Shown: positions 26,336 to 34,838 of the stretch, piece by piece | Layout: the number at the start of each line of letters is the position of its first letter | How positions within the stretch are numbered: the first letter of the stretch is position 1 | Program-made: the position numbers and the translations under genes | The notes under the pieces: model-generated | The model's database searches: none | What the model was told of the DNA's origin: nothing | What the model saw: the letters and a program-made list of their open reading frames with translations, nothing else | NCBI RefSeq assembly: GCF_013044505.1 | Contig: NZ_JABERD010000090.1 | Coordinates: 1 to 37,037, forward strand | Length of the DNA: 37,037 nt | Reading direction: 5' to 3' | Origin: Streptomyces sp. S3(2020) | Lineage (GTDB): Bacteria; Actinomycetota; Actinomycetes; Streptomycetales; Streptomycetaceae

Positions 26336-26399
26336 GGCTCGATGCCTTGTTGCGCGTGGTCAGGGGTTGCCGAACGGGATCACTCAGGACGGCCAACAC

Positions 26400-26719
26400 T
26401 GCGGGCGCAGTGGGTCCCCCGGGAACCGGTAGTTCTACGGATGTCAGTACCTGAATCCCGAGTCACGATCTCTCAGCGCAGGAACGCAGCTGGGGCAGTG
26501 GCCAACGCCGGCGGTTGAAGCGGGTGCTCCGGATCGCCAACCGGTCGGCACGTCCCGATCGGCATCGACACGGGCATCCGTGTGCTGCGCCCCAGCTTTC
26601 TGTGCAGAGGTGGGAAGTGCGCCGTCGTTGACCCTGCGCGTGCCCGCCACGAGCCGGTTGTCTGGCAAGGCTGGTGCGATCCGTCCCGGCCCGGGGCCCG
26701 GCGGCATGCGGTGAGCTGA
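26400..26719. other. 320-bp region without a recognisable gene
   Basis: Frames are open on both strands, as is usual at this GC content, but none shows family features. The stretch lies between the toxin gene and a transposase scrap and probably contains further decayed mobile-element sequence. Confidence 0.4.
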
Positions 26720-26880
26720 TCCGGCTGGGGCTACGTCGCGTTCGTCCTCGACGCGTGCTCGCGGATGATCGGTGATCGCGGCAGTCAATACGTGTCCATC
26801 CGCTACAGCGAACGGCTGATGGACGTCGCCGCGGCCGCGTCGGTGGGCTCCGTCGCAGACTCCTGCACCAAGGCCCCTGG
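26720..26880 (+). mobile_element. IS3-family transposase fragment with internal deletion
   Basis: The frame reads GWGYVAFVLDACSRMI followed directly by GDRGSQYVSIRYSERLMDV and AAASVGSVADS. Both parts are typical of the IS3-family OrfB integrase core: the first is the strand around the first catalytic Asp, the second the HSDRGSQY region of the second Asp. The roughly 50-60 residues that normally separate them are missing, and the C-terminal Glu region is absent, so it cannot be active. An in-frame TGA at 26717-26719 precedes it. Confidence 0.7.
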
Positions 26881-26944
26881 CGGGATGCTGACCAGGTCGA
26901 ACACGTCGTCGTGCAATCGCTGCGAAACTCGGGGCAGCTCACTC

Positions 26945-27166
26945 CGTCGGCCGATCCGGTCCGAGATCGGGCCCCACACCAGCGAATCCCGGGATCATGC
27001 CCGGCGCGACGGCCGACAGAGCCCAGCCGACCCGGCCCTGGCCGATGTGGAAGGCGCTGCCGAGGCTGTCGGCCACGTAGACCAGGGCCAGCTGCTCCCA
27101 CGACTCGATCACGAACGCGATGAACAGGACGGAGGCGGCGAGGACGTGTGCCCTGCCGATGGGCAT
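26945..27166 (-). pseudogene. MFS transporter N-terminal fragment, frameshifted
   Basis: MPIGRAHVLAASVLFIAFVI leads into ESWEQLALVYVADSLGSAF and GRVGWALSAVAPGMIPG, the first two membrane segments of a major facilitator. The conserved loop-2/3 motif follows in another frame as LVWGPISDRIGRR. Removing one T from the TT near 26982 would restore GSLVWGPISDRIGRR. After that motif the similarity stops; the other ten helices are absent. It is a dead fragment next to the transposase scrap. Confidence 0.65.
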
Positions 27167-27395
27167 CCGAGTGTAAGCATCGGCCCATGTGGGAGCCGGC
27201 CCCGCAGTGGTTCCGCGCACAGTAGAGAGCAACCGCCGACCACACTGTGCGGCGAGCACAGCCGTAAGGGCACAAGATGTGCAGGCGGCTTCGGTCAGCC
27301 CGGCGGCACGGACCGGATCCCGAGGTCCGGTGCAGACCGTACGGGTCGGCGGTGGGTGCGGTTCCCGGTGGAGCCTACGGACGCAGCGCATGCAG
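27167..27395. other. Non-coding stretch beside the MFS fragment
   Basis: I see no gene or recognisable remnant here. It separates the MFS fragment from the NLP terminator. Confidence 0.4.
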
Positions 27396-27436
27396 CGCGG
27401 CCGCCGACGCCGGGGGAGTGTGCGTCGACGGCCGCG
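27396..27436 (-). terminator. Hairpin terminator after the NLP gene
   Basis: The arms 27396-27410 and 27422-27436 pair over 15 positions with one mismatch, around an 11-base loop. It begins 15 bases downstream of the NLP stop on the minus strand. Confidence 0.65.
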
Positions 27437-27451
27437 GTTGGGGGAACGGCG

Positions 27452-28282
27452 TCAGAAGGCGACGTTCGGGTTGAAGCTGGGGATGGGGTTGCCGAGGTCC
27501 TTGTTCACGCTCGCCCGCGCCCGGTCCAGGGTGGTCTTGAAGTGGTTGTCCCTGTCCTGGATGGGGAAGTTGGCGCCGAAGTTCAGGCCCTCCTCGATCC
27601 AGTTGCTGTTCCACAGCGCGTCGAACGCCGTGCGATTGCTCTGCTTGAGCTTGTCGATGGCGACGAGGGCCGGCCGGTCCCAGACGCCCTTGACGGCCTC
27701 CGGCTGTTCACCGCTCTTGGCGAAGCGGAGGGCGTGCGTCTCGAACCCGTCGAGGTGGTAGACGATGTGGGCGCGGTTGCCCGAGTGCTCGATCGAGTTC
27801 AACGACTTGCTGCTGTATCCGCCGTGCGCCGAGACGGAGATGTACGACGGCGCCTCCTGCCCACGCTTCTGCCAGGCCACGACGGCCTCCCAGTCGTGCT
27901 TGTGGCCACCGATCGGGCCTTGGTCCTTCTCGAAGTAGAGGGCGTAGGCGTACGCGCACCAGTTCGCGTCGCAGGCGGACCGGACGTAGGTGTTGGCCCG
28001 GCCGATGTACCGGCAGTCGCCCCCGGGGTCCCCGACGGTCCGCAGGCCGCCGTTGAGATGCCCGTTCTTGTCGACGGCGGAGGAGGGGTAGCAGCCGTCG
28101 TGGTCGTAGTCGAACAACGGCTGGTACTTCTCCTGGAACGCGGAGGCCTGGAACGGCAGCGGGTCGGGGGCCGCGGCGAACGCGCTGCCCGACAGGCCGG
28201 CGGTCAGGGCCGCGACGCTGCCCGTGATCACGGCGGCCCTGCGGAGCCGGGACTGCCTCGCGGTCTTGAGTGTCTGGGACAT
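27452..28282 (-). CDS. Secreted NPP1/NLP (necrosis-inducing-like) protein
   Basis: This 276-residue secreted protein starts at an ATG with GGAGAG upstream. An N-terminal signal (RLRRAAVITGSVAALTAGLSGSAFA) is cleaved near residue 36. The NPP1 fold is marked by DYDHDGCYPSSAVD, the run to AYALYFEKDQGPIGGHKHDWE and the signature heptapeptide GHKHDWE at 126-132 (canonical GHRHDWE, so Arg is replaced by Lys). Cysteines at 64, 90, 104 and 109 could form disulfides. In oomycetes, fungi and bacteria NLPs bind plant membrane sphingolipids and lyse eudicot cells; many are non-toxic, and activity here is unproven. The gene stands alone with its own terminator, divergent from the STAND regulator and 1.1 kb from the scabin-like toxin gene. 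Confidence 0.93.
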   Translation of the reverse strand: MSQTLKTARQSRLRRAAVITGSVAALTAGLSGSAFAAAPDPLPFQASAFQEKYQPLFDYDHDGCYPSSAVDKNGHLNGGLRTVGDPGGDCRYIGRANTYVRSACDANWCAYAYALYFEKDQGPIGGHKHDWEAVVAWQKRGQEAPSYISVSAHGGYSSKSLNSIEHSGNRAHIVYHLDGFETHALRFAKSGEQPEAVKGVWDRPALVAIDKLKQSNRTAFDALWNSNWIEEGLNFGANFPIQDRDNHFKTTLDRARASVNKDLGNPIPSFNPNVAF

Positions 28283-28541
28283 GTGGATGCTCTCCGGTTC
28301 GTGCGGTGGGAGGTGGCGCCACGCCGGACTGCGGCGGGCTGAGACCGACACTGGTGGTCGAAGGGTTGTCCGGCACGTCCTTTCATCAGGACAAACAAAC
28401 TTTCTGCACGACGTGCTGGGTCCGGGGCGCCGTGGGCGTGTCGTCCATCTCACGTCTGCGGATGCTTCATCCCAGACCGGGTGAAACGTATGTTGAGCGC
28501 TCTTGAGTGTCGTTTTCATTAGCCGTGGAAGCAGGTGCACC

Positions 28542-31151
28542 GTGGGACGTCCCGAGCGACCGCTGGACCCCGAGGCCGGCCCCGTCCAGCGCTTCGCCCA
28601 CGAGCTACGGGAACTGCGCCGGGCCGCGGGTTGTCCGTCGTACCGCTCCATGTCGGTGATTGCCGGGTTCTCGGTGACGACGCTGGCGCATGCCGCCGGC
28701 GGGGAGCGGCTGCCGTCACTTGCCGTGGTCCAGGGGTACGTCCGGGCCTGTGAGGGCGACCCGGGGGAGTGGGAGCCGCGGTGGAAGGACGCCGAGGCGG
28801 AGGTCGACCGGGTGGGCAGAGAGGATCCGGAGGGCGTCGCGTCGCCGTACCGGGGACTGGCCCGCTTCGAGCCGGGCGACCAAGCGTTGTTCTTCGGCCG
28901 GGACCGGATGATCGACCGGTTGCGGCGGCTGGTGTGCGACCAGCGGCTCGTCGTGCTGTTCGGGCCGTCCGGCAGCGGCAAGTCCTCGCTGCTGCGAGCC
29001 GGGCTCATCCCCCGTCTGCGGGAGGAGATGGAACGGCGTGACTGCCCGTCGGTGCTGCGGGTGCTCACCCCCGGAGCGCGGCCCGTTACCGCGTACGAGC
29101 ACCTGCTGACGCCCGCGCCCGGTGAGCCGGAGAGCTGGGTGGTCGTCGACCAGTTCGAGGAGATATTCACCCTCTGCCGGGAGTCGCGGGAGCGCTCCCA
29201 CTTCATCGACCTGCTGCTGTCCGCCTGCGATCCGGACAGTCGGCTTCGGGTCCTGATCGCCGTACGGGCCGACTTCTACGCCCGCTGCGCCGAGCACAGA
29301 GGGCTCGCGGACGCCCTGGACGAAGCCGGGCTGCTGCTCGGCCCGATGACGGCGGACGAACTGAGGGACGCCATCGTCAAGCCCGCGCAGTCGGTCGGAC
29401 ACCTGGTCGAGCGGGAACTGACCGCGCAGCTCGTCGACGACGTCCTCAACGAGCCGGGCGGACTGCCGATGCTCTCCCACGTCCTGCTGGAGACCTGGCG
29501 CCGACGCAGGGCCCGCACTCTGACACTGGACGCGTACCAGGCGGCCGGCGGAGTGCGCGGCGCGATCGGGGCGAGCGCGGAGGTGGCGTACCTGCGGCTG
29601 TCCCCGGCGCAGGCGCGCACCGCCCGTCGCCTGCTGATGCGCATGGTGGAGCCGGGGCAGGGCACCCACGACACCCGACGGCCCCTGAGCAGGGCCGACC
29701 TGAACGAGTTCGCTGACCCAGAGGCACCGGCGGTGGTCGAGCGTCTGGCCCGCGCCCGACTGCTGGCCATGGACGAGGACGGCGTACACCTCGCCCATGA
29801 GGCACTCATCACCGGCTGGCCGCGGCTGCACGGGTGGATAGAGGAGGACCGGGAGCGCCTGCGTCACCACCGTCGACTGACCGAGGCGGCCCACACCTGG
29901 CTGGAGCACGACCGCGACCCTGGCGACCTGTACCGGGGCGGCGCCCTGGAGCGGATGGAGGAGCACTTTCCCGACTTTCGGACCGAGCCCGCCCTGACCG
30001 CGGCGGAGCGGGCCTTCCTCATCGCCGCCGTCGACGCTCGCCAGGCGGAGGACACGGCTCGCATCCGCTCCAGACAGCGGGGCCGAATGCTGGTGAGCGC
30101 GCTGTCAGGGGTCCTCGCAGTGGCACTGATGGTCGCTCTGGTCGCGGTACGGCAGCACGGGGACAACACACGGCAGCGCACCGAGAACGCCGCCCGCCGG
30201 ATCGCGGCCGTCGCCGACGGACTGCGCACCACCGACCCGCGAGCCGCCCTCCTGCTCGGCGCCGCCGCCTGGAAGATCGCCCCGCTGCCCGAGACCCGGC
30301 GCTCCCTGCTCGGATCTGTCGCCCAGACGGAATCCGACACCTTCACCGACCCCTCCCCTGGGTACGCCTCCCAGCGTTTCCTCGTCGATTCCGGCCGTGC
30401 CCTGCTGACCGTTGACAACGATGTCTGGCAGCGCTGGGACGTTGCCACGCACCGTCGTACCGGCCGGGGCCCGCTCCCACCGGGCCGAGTGCAGGCGGTC
30501 GGACGGGACGGCCGGCTGCTCGCGATCTCGCAGGCCGCGGGAGGCATACGGCTGTGGGACATGGCCACCGGTCGGTGGGCCGAGGCCCGCCCGGACCCCT
30601 CCATGCCGGATGTCGGCATCGGCGCGAGCGGCCGGAGCTACCTGGAGGGCGGTACCGGCGACCCCCACGTCCGGATCCGCTCGGTCTCGGACAACCGACT
30701 CCTCTACGAGACCCACCGGACCGACCGGGTCAGGGTGGCAGCGAGCCCGGACGACCACCTGGTGGCGCTGTGCCCGCCGGGTGACGCCCCGCAGGTGTGG
30801 GACATCGTTCGCCACCGAAGGCTGCCCGGTGCGTGGGACAGGGCCGGTCGGATCTGCGGCGACCGCTCGGCGCTGGGCTTCGGCACGGCCACCCGGTTCG
30901 CGACCGTCTCCGGACACGGCGTCGACGTCTGGGACACACGGTCGCGACGCCACGTGGCCGAAGTGCGCACCACGGTCGCGGGATACGTCTCGATCAGTGC
31001 GGACGGCGGGTTTCTGGCGACGGCCGACGCCGCCGAGATCCAGATCTGGCGGCTGTCCGATCCGGGCACCCCGGTGTTCCGTCACTCGTTGAACAACCAG
31101 CGCCTCCACGACTGTCTCGCCTGGGACCCCTCCCGTCGCTTCCTGCGCTAA
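28542..31151 (+). CDS. HTH-STAND NTPase-WD40 regulator, N-terminal part
   Basis: This 869-residue product starts at a GTG with an AGG-type ribosome site; the frame is open 39 bases further up. An N-terminal helix-turn-helix-like region (about 10-75) leads to the nSTAND linker SPYRGLARFEPGDQALFFGRD. The NTPase has Walker A GPSGSGKSS (Lys147) and Walker B WVVVDQFEE (Asp203). A single hydrophobic segment, MLVSALSGVLAVALMVALVAV (516-536), follows, then WD40-type repeats. These proteins act as ATP-dependent switches in regulation or defence. The coding frame stops at TAA (31149-31151) in the middle of the beta-propeller and continues in the same frame in the next entry. A Tyr codon is the likeliest original at that position. 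Divergent from the NLP gene, with a 259-base gap between them. Confidence 0.88.
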   Translation: MGRPERPLDPEAGPVQRFAHELRELRRAAGCPSYRSMSVIAGFSVTTLAHAAGGERLPSLAVVQGYVRACEGDPGEWEPRWKDAEAEVDRVGREDPEGVASPYRGLARFEPGDQALFFGRDRMIDRLRRLVCDQRLVVLFGPSGSGKSSLLRAGLIPRLREEMERRDCPSVLRVLTPGARPVTAYEHLLTPAPGEPESWVVVDQFEEIFTLCRESRERSHFIDLLLSACDPDSRLRVLIAVRADFYARCAEHRGLADALDEAGLLLGPMTADELRDAIVKPAQSVGHLVERELTAQLVDDVLNEPGGLPMLSHVLLETWRRRRARTLTLDAYQAAGGVRGAIGASAEVAYLRLSPAQARTARRLLMRMVEPGQGTHDTRRPLSRADLNEFADPEAPAVVERLARARLLAMDEDGVHLAHEALITGWPRLHGWIEEDRERLRHHRRLTEAAHTWLEHDRDPGDLYRGGALERMEEHFPDFRTEPALTAAERAFLIAAVDARQAEDTARIRSRQRGRMLVSALSGVLAVALMVALVAVRQHGDNTRQRTENAARRIAAVADGLRTTDPRAALLLGAAAWKIAPLPETRRSLLGSVAQTESDTFTDPSPGYASQRFLVDSGRALLTVDNDVWQRWDVATHRRTGRGPLPPGRVQAVGRDGRLLAISQAAGGIRLWDMATGRWAEARPDPSMPDVGIGASGRSYLEGGTGDPHVRIRSVSDNRLLYETHRTDRVRVAASPDDHLVALCPPGDAPQVWDIVRHRRLPGAWDRAGRICGDRSALGFGTATRFATVSGHGVDVWDTRSRRHVAEVRTTVAGYVSISADGGFLATADAAEIQIWRLSDPGTPVFRHSLNNQRLHDCLAWDPSRRFLR

Positions 31152-32282
31152 ATGGAGGGGGGCACGGTCCACACGCTCGACCTGTCGGCCGCCACGACAT
31201 CGGCCTGGCGGGCGTCGCCACTGGCGGGCGTGTGGCTGAGCCCCGACGGCCGGGTCCTGGCCACCGCCTCGCGCACGGGGTCTTCGTATCGTCTCGAACT
31301 GCGCGACACGCGGGACGGCCGCCTGCTGCGGAGCCCGCCGGCTTTGCCGCTACCGGTCTCCCGGGACCCTGACCGTCCGGTCGTACCGCAGCAGACGAAA
31401 CCGCTGCTGGCCTTCAGCCCCGACGGGAAGACGCTCGCGTACGGCGTGTCGACACCGGGACACTCGGTGTCTCCACTGCGCGTCACGATCTGGGACTTGG
31501 CACGCGGAGGCCACGAGCGCACGGCCCTGGATCTGTCGCGGTCGCAATCCGGTGCGGCGGTGATCGCCCTGGCACTCTCCTCGGACGGTCGTGACCTCTA
31601 CACCACCCGTACACCGGCGAGCGGTGAACTGAGCAACGAGTCCTGGGACCTGACGACCGGCCGTCGTCTGCACACCACCACCGACACCCGACTGGCCAGC
31701 GTTCACATGGCGGTCAGGCCAGGAGGAGAGCTGGTGGTCGGTGACAACCGGGTGGCCCGTGCGTACGGCAGCGAAACGAAGGCGCAGGACCTCGTCCAGG
31801 GAGACATGGTCAGCGCGGTCGCCTTCAGCCCCGACGGCCACATACTGGCGGCGGGCGACCCGACGGGCCGGGTGGCCCTGTGGGACGGGGATGTGAGCCA
31901 CCGGGCAGGTGTCCTGCGCAACCTCTTCCCGGCTCCCCTCGGCGCATCCCCCGAAGCGGTCCGGTCCCTGGCCTTCAGCCCCGACGGCCACACCCTCGCG
32001 GTCGGCGGCGACGCCGGTACGCTCCAACTCTGGGACACAGCGACCCAACAGCCCCTCGGCGGACCGCTTGCGACACCCGGCGAGAGCATCGACACCCTCG
32101 CCTTCAGCACGGACAACCGGACTCTCTACGCCGGCGGGCTGCACGTACCGCTGCACCAGTACGCGGTGGACACGGGCCGGTCGGTGTCCCGGGTCTGCGT
32201 CCGGGCTCAAGGAAAGGACCTGACGGAGGCTCAGTGGCGGGCATATCTGCCGGAGGTCGGCTACCGCAGGGTGTGCACCTGA
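31152..32282 (+). CDS. WD40 C-terminal part of the split STAND protein
   Basis: These 376 residues directly continue the preceding frame: the ATG follows the TAA without a gap (TAAATG). It contains WD40/beta-propeller blades with the recurring LAFSPDG(H/K)TLA and LWDTAT patterns (for example FSPDGHILAAGDPTGRVALWD and FSPDGHTLAVGGDAGTLQLWD). There is no ribosome site before the ATG, so expression would need termination-reinitiation at TAAATG or readthrough of the stop. By homology it is one protein interrupted by a nonsense codon. A propeller assembled from two chains is a possible but unproven alternative. Confidence 0.8.
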   Translation: MEGGTVHTLDLSAATTSAWRASPLAGVWLSPDGRVLATASRTGSSYRLELRDTRDGRLLRSPPALPLPVSRDPDRPVVPQQTKPLLAFSPDGKTLAYGVSTPGHSVSPLRVTIWDLARGGHERTALDLSRSQSGAAVIALALSSDGRDLYTTRTPASGELSNESWDLTTGRRLHTTTDTRLASVHMAVRPGGELVVGDNRVARAYGSETKAQDLVQGDMVSAVAFSPDGHILAAGDPTGRVALWDGDVSHRAGVLRNLFPAPLGASPEAVRSLAFSPDGHTLAVGGDAGTLQLWDTATQQPLGGPLATPGESIDTLAFSTDNRTLYAGGLHVPLHQYAVDTGRSVSRVCVRAQGKDLTEAQWRAYLPEVGYRRVCT

Positions 32283-32635
32283 GGCCCGTCGGCCTGGACC
32301 GCAGCTGATGGTCTGTGCCACGCGACCAGCCTGGACGCCCACGGCCCGAGGCCGACGCCGTGCACGGCGTCGATGGTCAGGCGTCGCCGGGCGTGTGGAG
32401 GAGGGCGGAAACATCGGGGCACAGTGGCGCCGACCGGGATGGTGGCGGTCACGGTGTCGGTGGCCGTGTCGATCACCGACCCGTCGTCGCTGTTGTAGCG
32501 GGGGAGGGCGTAGGCGTAGACCCCTGATGGCACGGCTGCTGCCTGGCCGACCGGGATTGCCACGACCGTCGATGCCGCCATCGCCATGGACAACAGCAGC
32601 CGCACCACGTGCTGGCCGGACCGTCTGCCAGACAT
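32261..32635 (-). CDS. Short secreted YVTN/beta-propeller-like protein, probably truncated
   Basis: This 124-residue frame starts at an ATG with a strong GGAGAG ribosome site. It has a signal peptide (VVRLLLSMAMAASTVVAIPVGQAAA) and then one YVTN-type repeat (YNSDDGSVIDTATDTVTATIPVG), as in secreted YncE-like propellers. After that repeat the sequence loses family character (PRCFRPPPHARRR) and ends overlapping the WD40 gene by 22 bases in convergent orientation. It is probably the 5' end of a deleted propeller gene. Confidence 0.5.
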   Translation of the reverse strand: MSGRRSGQHVVRLLLSMAMAASTVVAIPVGQAAAVPSGVYAYALPRYNSDDGSVIDTATDTVTATIPVGATVPRCFRPPPHARRRLTIDAVHGVGLGPWASRLVAWHRPSAAVQADGPQVHTLR

Positions 32636-33021
32636 CTTCTCTCCAGTCGGTCACTGCCCGCGGAGCCCGTCGTCATCCCGCCCTTTGGCGCACGGTCCTG
32701 GCTTCGGTCCATGGCGAATGGTCCCTTCACGTCGAAATGATGCGGTCGCCTCGCCCAACACCACACGCCAACGCCCGCTGGGTACACAGGCACCCCCAGA
32801 CGATCACCCCTGTGAGCGGCCGCCACCCGACCTGCTCCAGGCGCGTGGCCCGGGCACCCGGTACGCAGTTCCATCAGAGCCGACGGCTGCCTTGAGGGCT
32901 GCTTGGCTTCTCGACTTCGCCCACGTCCGGGTGAGTTTGCGGCCCTCGACACTGATGGCGGGTCAGCATGGCCCCCTTCGGGTCTCCGCCTGCCTGAGGC
33001 CTCCCGCAGAAAGGGCTGTCC
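32636..33021. other. 386-bp non-coding region between divergent secreted-protein genes
   Basis: It must contain the promoters of the YVTN-like gene (leftward) and the protease (rightward). I see no convincing paired promoter boxes, no large palindrome and no reliable coding frame. Confidence 0.4.
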
Positions 33022-34434
33022 GTGAAACGTCGCCGTACCCTTGCCGCGGCTGCGACTGCCGCGCTGGCACTGCTGAGCCTGCCGGTCACATCGGCGGCCG
33101 ATGCCACGGCCGTCGGGAAGGCCCGCGGCTACATCGTGGTGCTCAAGGACTCGGTGAAGAACCCGTCCGCCGCGGCCGGCCAACAGCTGAAGAGGACCGG
33201 CGGGAACCCCACCGCTGTGTACACGCACGCCGTCAACGGCTATGCGGCGACCCTGACACCAGGCCAGGCCGCCGCCCTGGCCACGGACCCTCAGGTGCGT
33301 TTCGTCTCCCCGCAGCGCACCTACAAGACCTCCCCGCCCCGCCTGCCGGCGCCCAACCCGGACTGTCGGATCTCGCCCACCGGCCGACAGTGCCAGCCGG
33401 TTTTCGCGGACCGGATCCGTGCTGACCGCTCCTCCACCCGCTCCGGCGACGGCACCGGATCCGTCGACGTCAACGTGGCCGTCCTCGATGACGGAATCGC
33501 CGGCGACGTGCCCGACCTCAACGTCCGCGGCGGAGTGGACTGCCTCACCGGGAGCCCCGTCGTTCCGGGCGACAGCCTGGTGGCCGCCGGCGGCCACGGC
33601 ACCATGGCCGCCGGCATCATCGGCGCCCGCGACGACAGCCAGGGCTTGGTCGGCGTGGCGCCCGGAACCCCGCTGTGGGCGGTCAGAGTGTCGACCGACG
33701 ACGAGGGCTTCATCTCGGACGCGGCCTTGATGTGCGGGTTCGACTGGGTGCTTGCCACCCGCGGCGACACCGACCCCGGCAACGACATCGCCGTGGCCAA
33801 CATGAGTTTCGGGAGCTTCCAGACCAGCCCGCCCGCGGATCTGGATGACCGACAGTGCGGAACGGCGAACCAGGACGCCATTCACCTGGCCGTGTGCAAC
33901 CTGAAGGCCGCCGGCGTCACCAGCGTGGCCTCAGCGGGCAATGACTCCAACGATCTGGCGCTCAGCGCACCCGCCGCCTACGACGAAGTCGTCGCCGTGA
34001 CCGCGATGGCCGACTTCGACGGCAGGCCCGGGGCCAGGGTCGCACCCGTGTGCTACGGGTCGGACTACGGCTTGTACGGGCACGTGGACGACCAAGCAAG
34101 CCTGGAGTTCAGCAACTTCGCCCGCTCGGCCACCGACCGCCGCCACACGGTCGCCGCCCCCGGCGTATGTGTGGAGAGCAACTACCCCCTTCCCGCCCAC
34201 CACGCCGTCGGTGACGGCACCAGCTTCTCCGCACCCGCCGTCTCCGGCGTGCTCGCCCTGTGTATCCACACCCACCGATGCCAGGACTCCAGCCCTTCCC
34301 ACAACCTGAAGACCCTCGTCCGCGACGCCCGCGCCTACAACCGGCACCACCGCGGCTACGGCTACTTCGGCGACCCCCGGCATCCCCTGCCCGACCGCTA
34401 CTACGGAGACCTCATCGCCGCAGATCGCTACTGA
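33022..34434 (+). CDS. Secreted S8 (subtilisin-like) serine protease
   Basis: This 470-residue secreted protease starts at a GTG with AAGGG upstream. After a signal peptide (KRRRTLAAAATAALALLSLPVTSA) comes an I9 propeptide (about 35-105; GYIVVLKDSVKNP, YTHAVNGYAATLTPGQ), which acts as chaperone and inhibitor. The catalytic triad is Asp156 (VAVLDDGI), His192 (GGHGTMAAGII) and Ser401 (GDGTSFSAPAVSG), with the oxyanion-region SAGNDS also present. Six or more cysteines suggest extracellular disulfides. It would degrade proteins outside the cell. No dedicated partner gene is adjacent. Confidence 0.94.
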   Translation: MKRRRTLAAAATAALALLSLPVTSAADATAVGKARGYIVVLKDSVKNPSAAAGQQLKRTGGNPTAVYTHAVNGYAATLTPGQAAALATDPQVRFVSPQRTYKTSPPRLPAPNPDCRISPTGRQCQPVFADRIRADRSSTRSGDGTGSVDVNVAVLDDGIAGDVPDLNVRGGVDCLTGSPVVPGDSLVAAGGHGTMAAGIIGARDDSQGLVGVAPGTPLWAVRVSTDDEGFISDAALMCGFDWVLATRGDTDPGNDIAVANMSFGSFQTSPPADLDDRQCGTANQDAIHLAVCNLKAAGVTSVASAGNDSNDLALSAPAAYDEVVAVTAMADFDGRPGARVAPVCYGSDYGLYGHVDDQASLEFSNFARSATDRRHTVAAPGVCVESNYPLPAHHAVGDGTSFSAPAVSGVLALCIHTHRCQDSSPSHNLKTLVRDARAYNRHHRGYGYFGDPRHPLPDRYYGDLIAADRY

Positions 34435-34838
34435 GCGTCCCCTGTCGTTCCAGCGGGCGCCCACCCCGGTCATCCTTGTCCGGCGGTACGGGACGCCAAC
34501 GTCGAAGGTGCACGGGCATCACCGCAGGACAACTTGCAGACGTCATCTCGACCTCCGGACCAGACCAGCGTCATCAGCTGCTGCGCATGGCCGCCGGGCA
34601 GTTGGCCTGACGGCATCCTGCGCGACGTGCTGACCGCCCGCACGAAGAGGGCCGATCCCCTCGCGGTCCGGAGACCAACTTCCTGGCCCTGGCCCCCAGG
34701 TGAGGAGCGGCCATGCCCGCCTGCCGGGTTCGATTCGGGAACTGCTGGAAGTCGTCAGGGTCGGAAACACGTGCCGTCGGCGGCGGTCATGATGTTCCCT
34801 ATCGAGGCCCATTTCGCGCAGCTTGGTGCTCCGTCCCG
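34435..34838. other. 404-bp gap between convergent genes
   Basis: I see no gene here. One patch resembles a tRNA T-arm (GGGTTCGATTCGGG near 34728) but cannot be built into a tRNA. No strong terminator stem is evident. Confidence 0.5.

Noticed and set aside
26463..27275. 270-residue minus-strand frame over the transposase and MFS fragments
   Set aside because: It reads through two fragments that each have family similarity in other frames and has no features of its own.
34720..34750. tRNA-like T-arm GGGTTCGATTCGGG
   Set aside because: No matching acceptor, D-arm or anticodon arm can be built around it.
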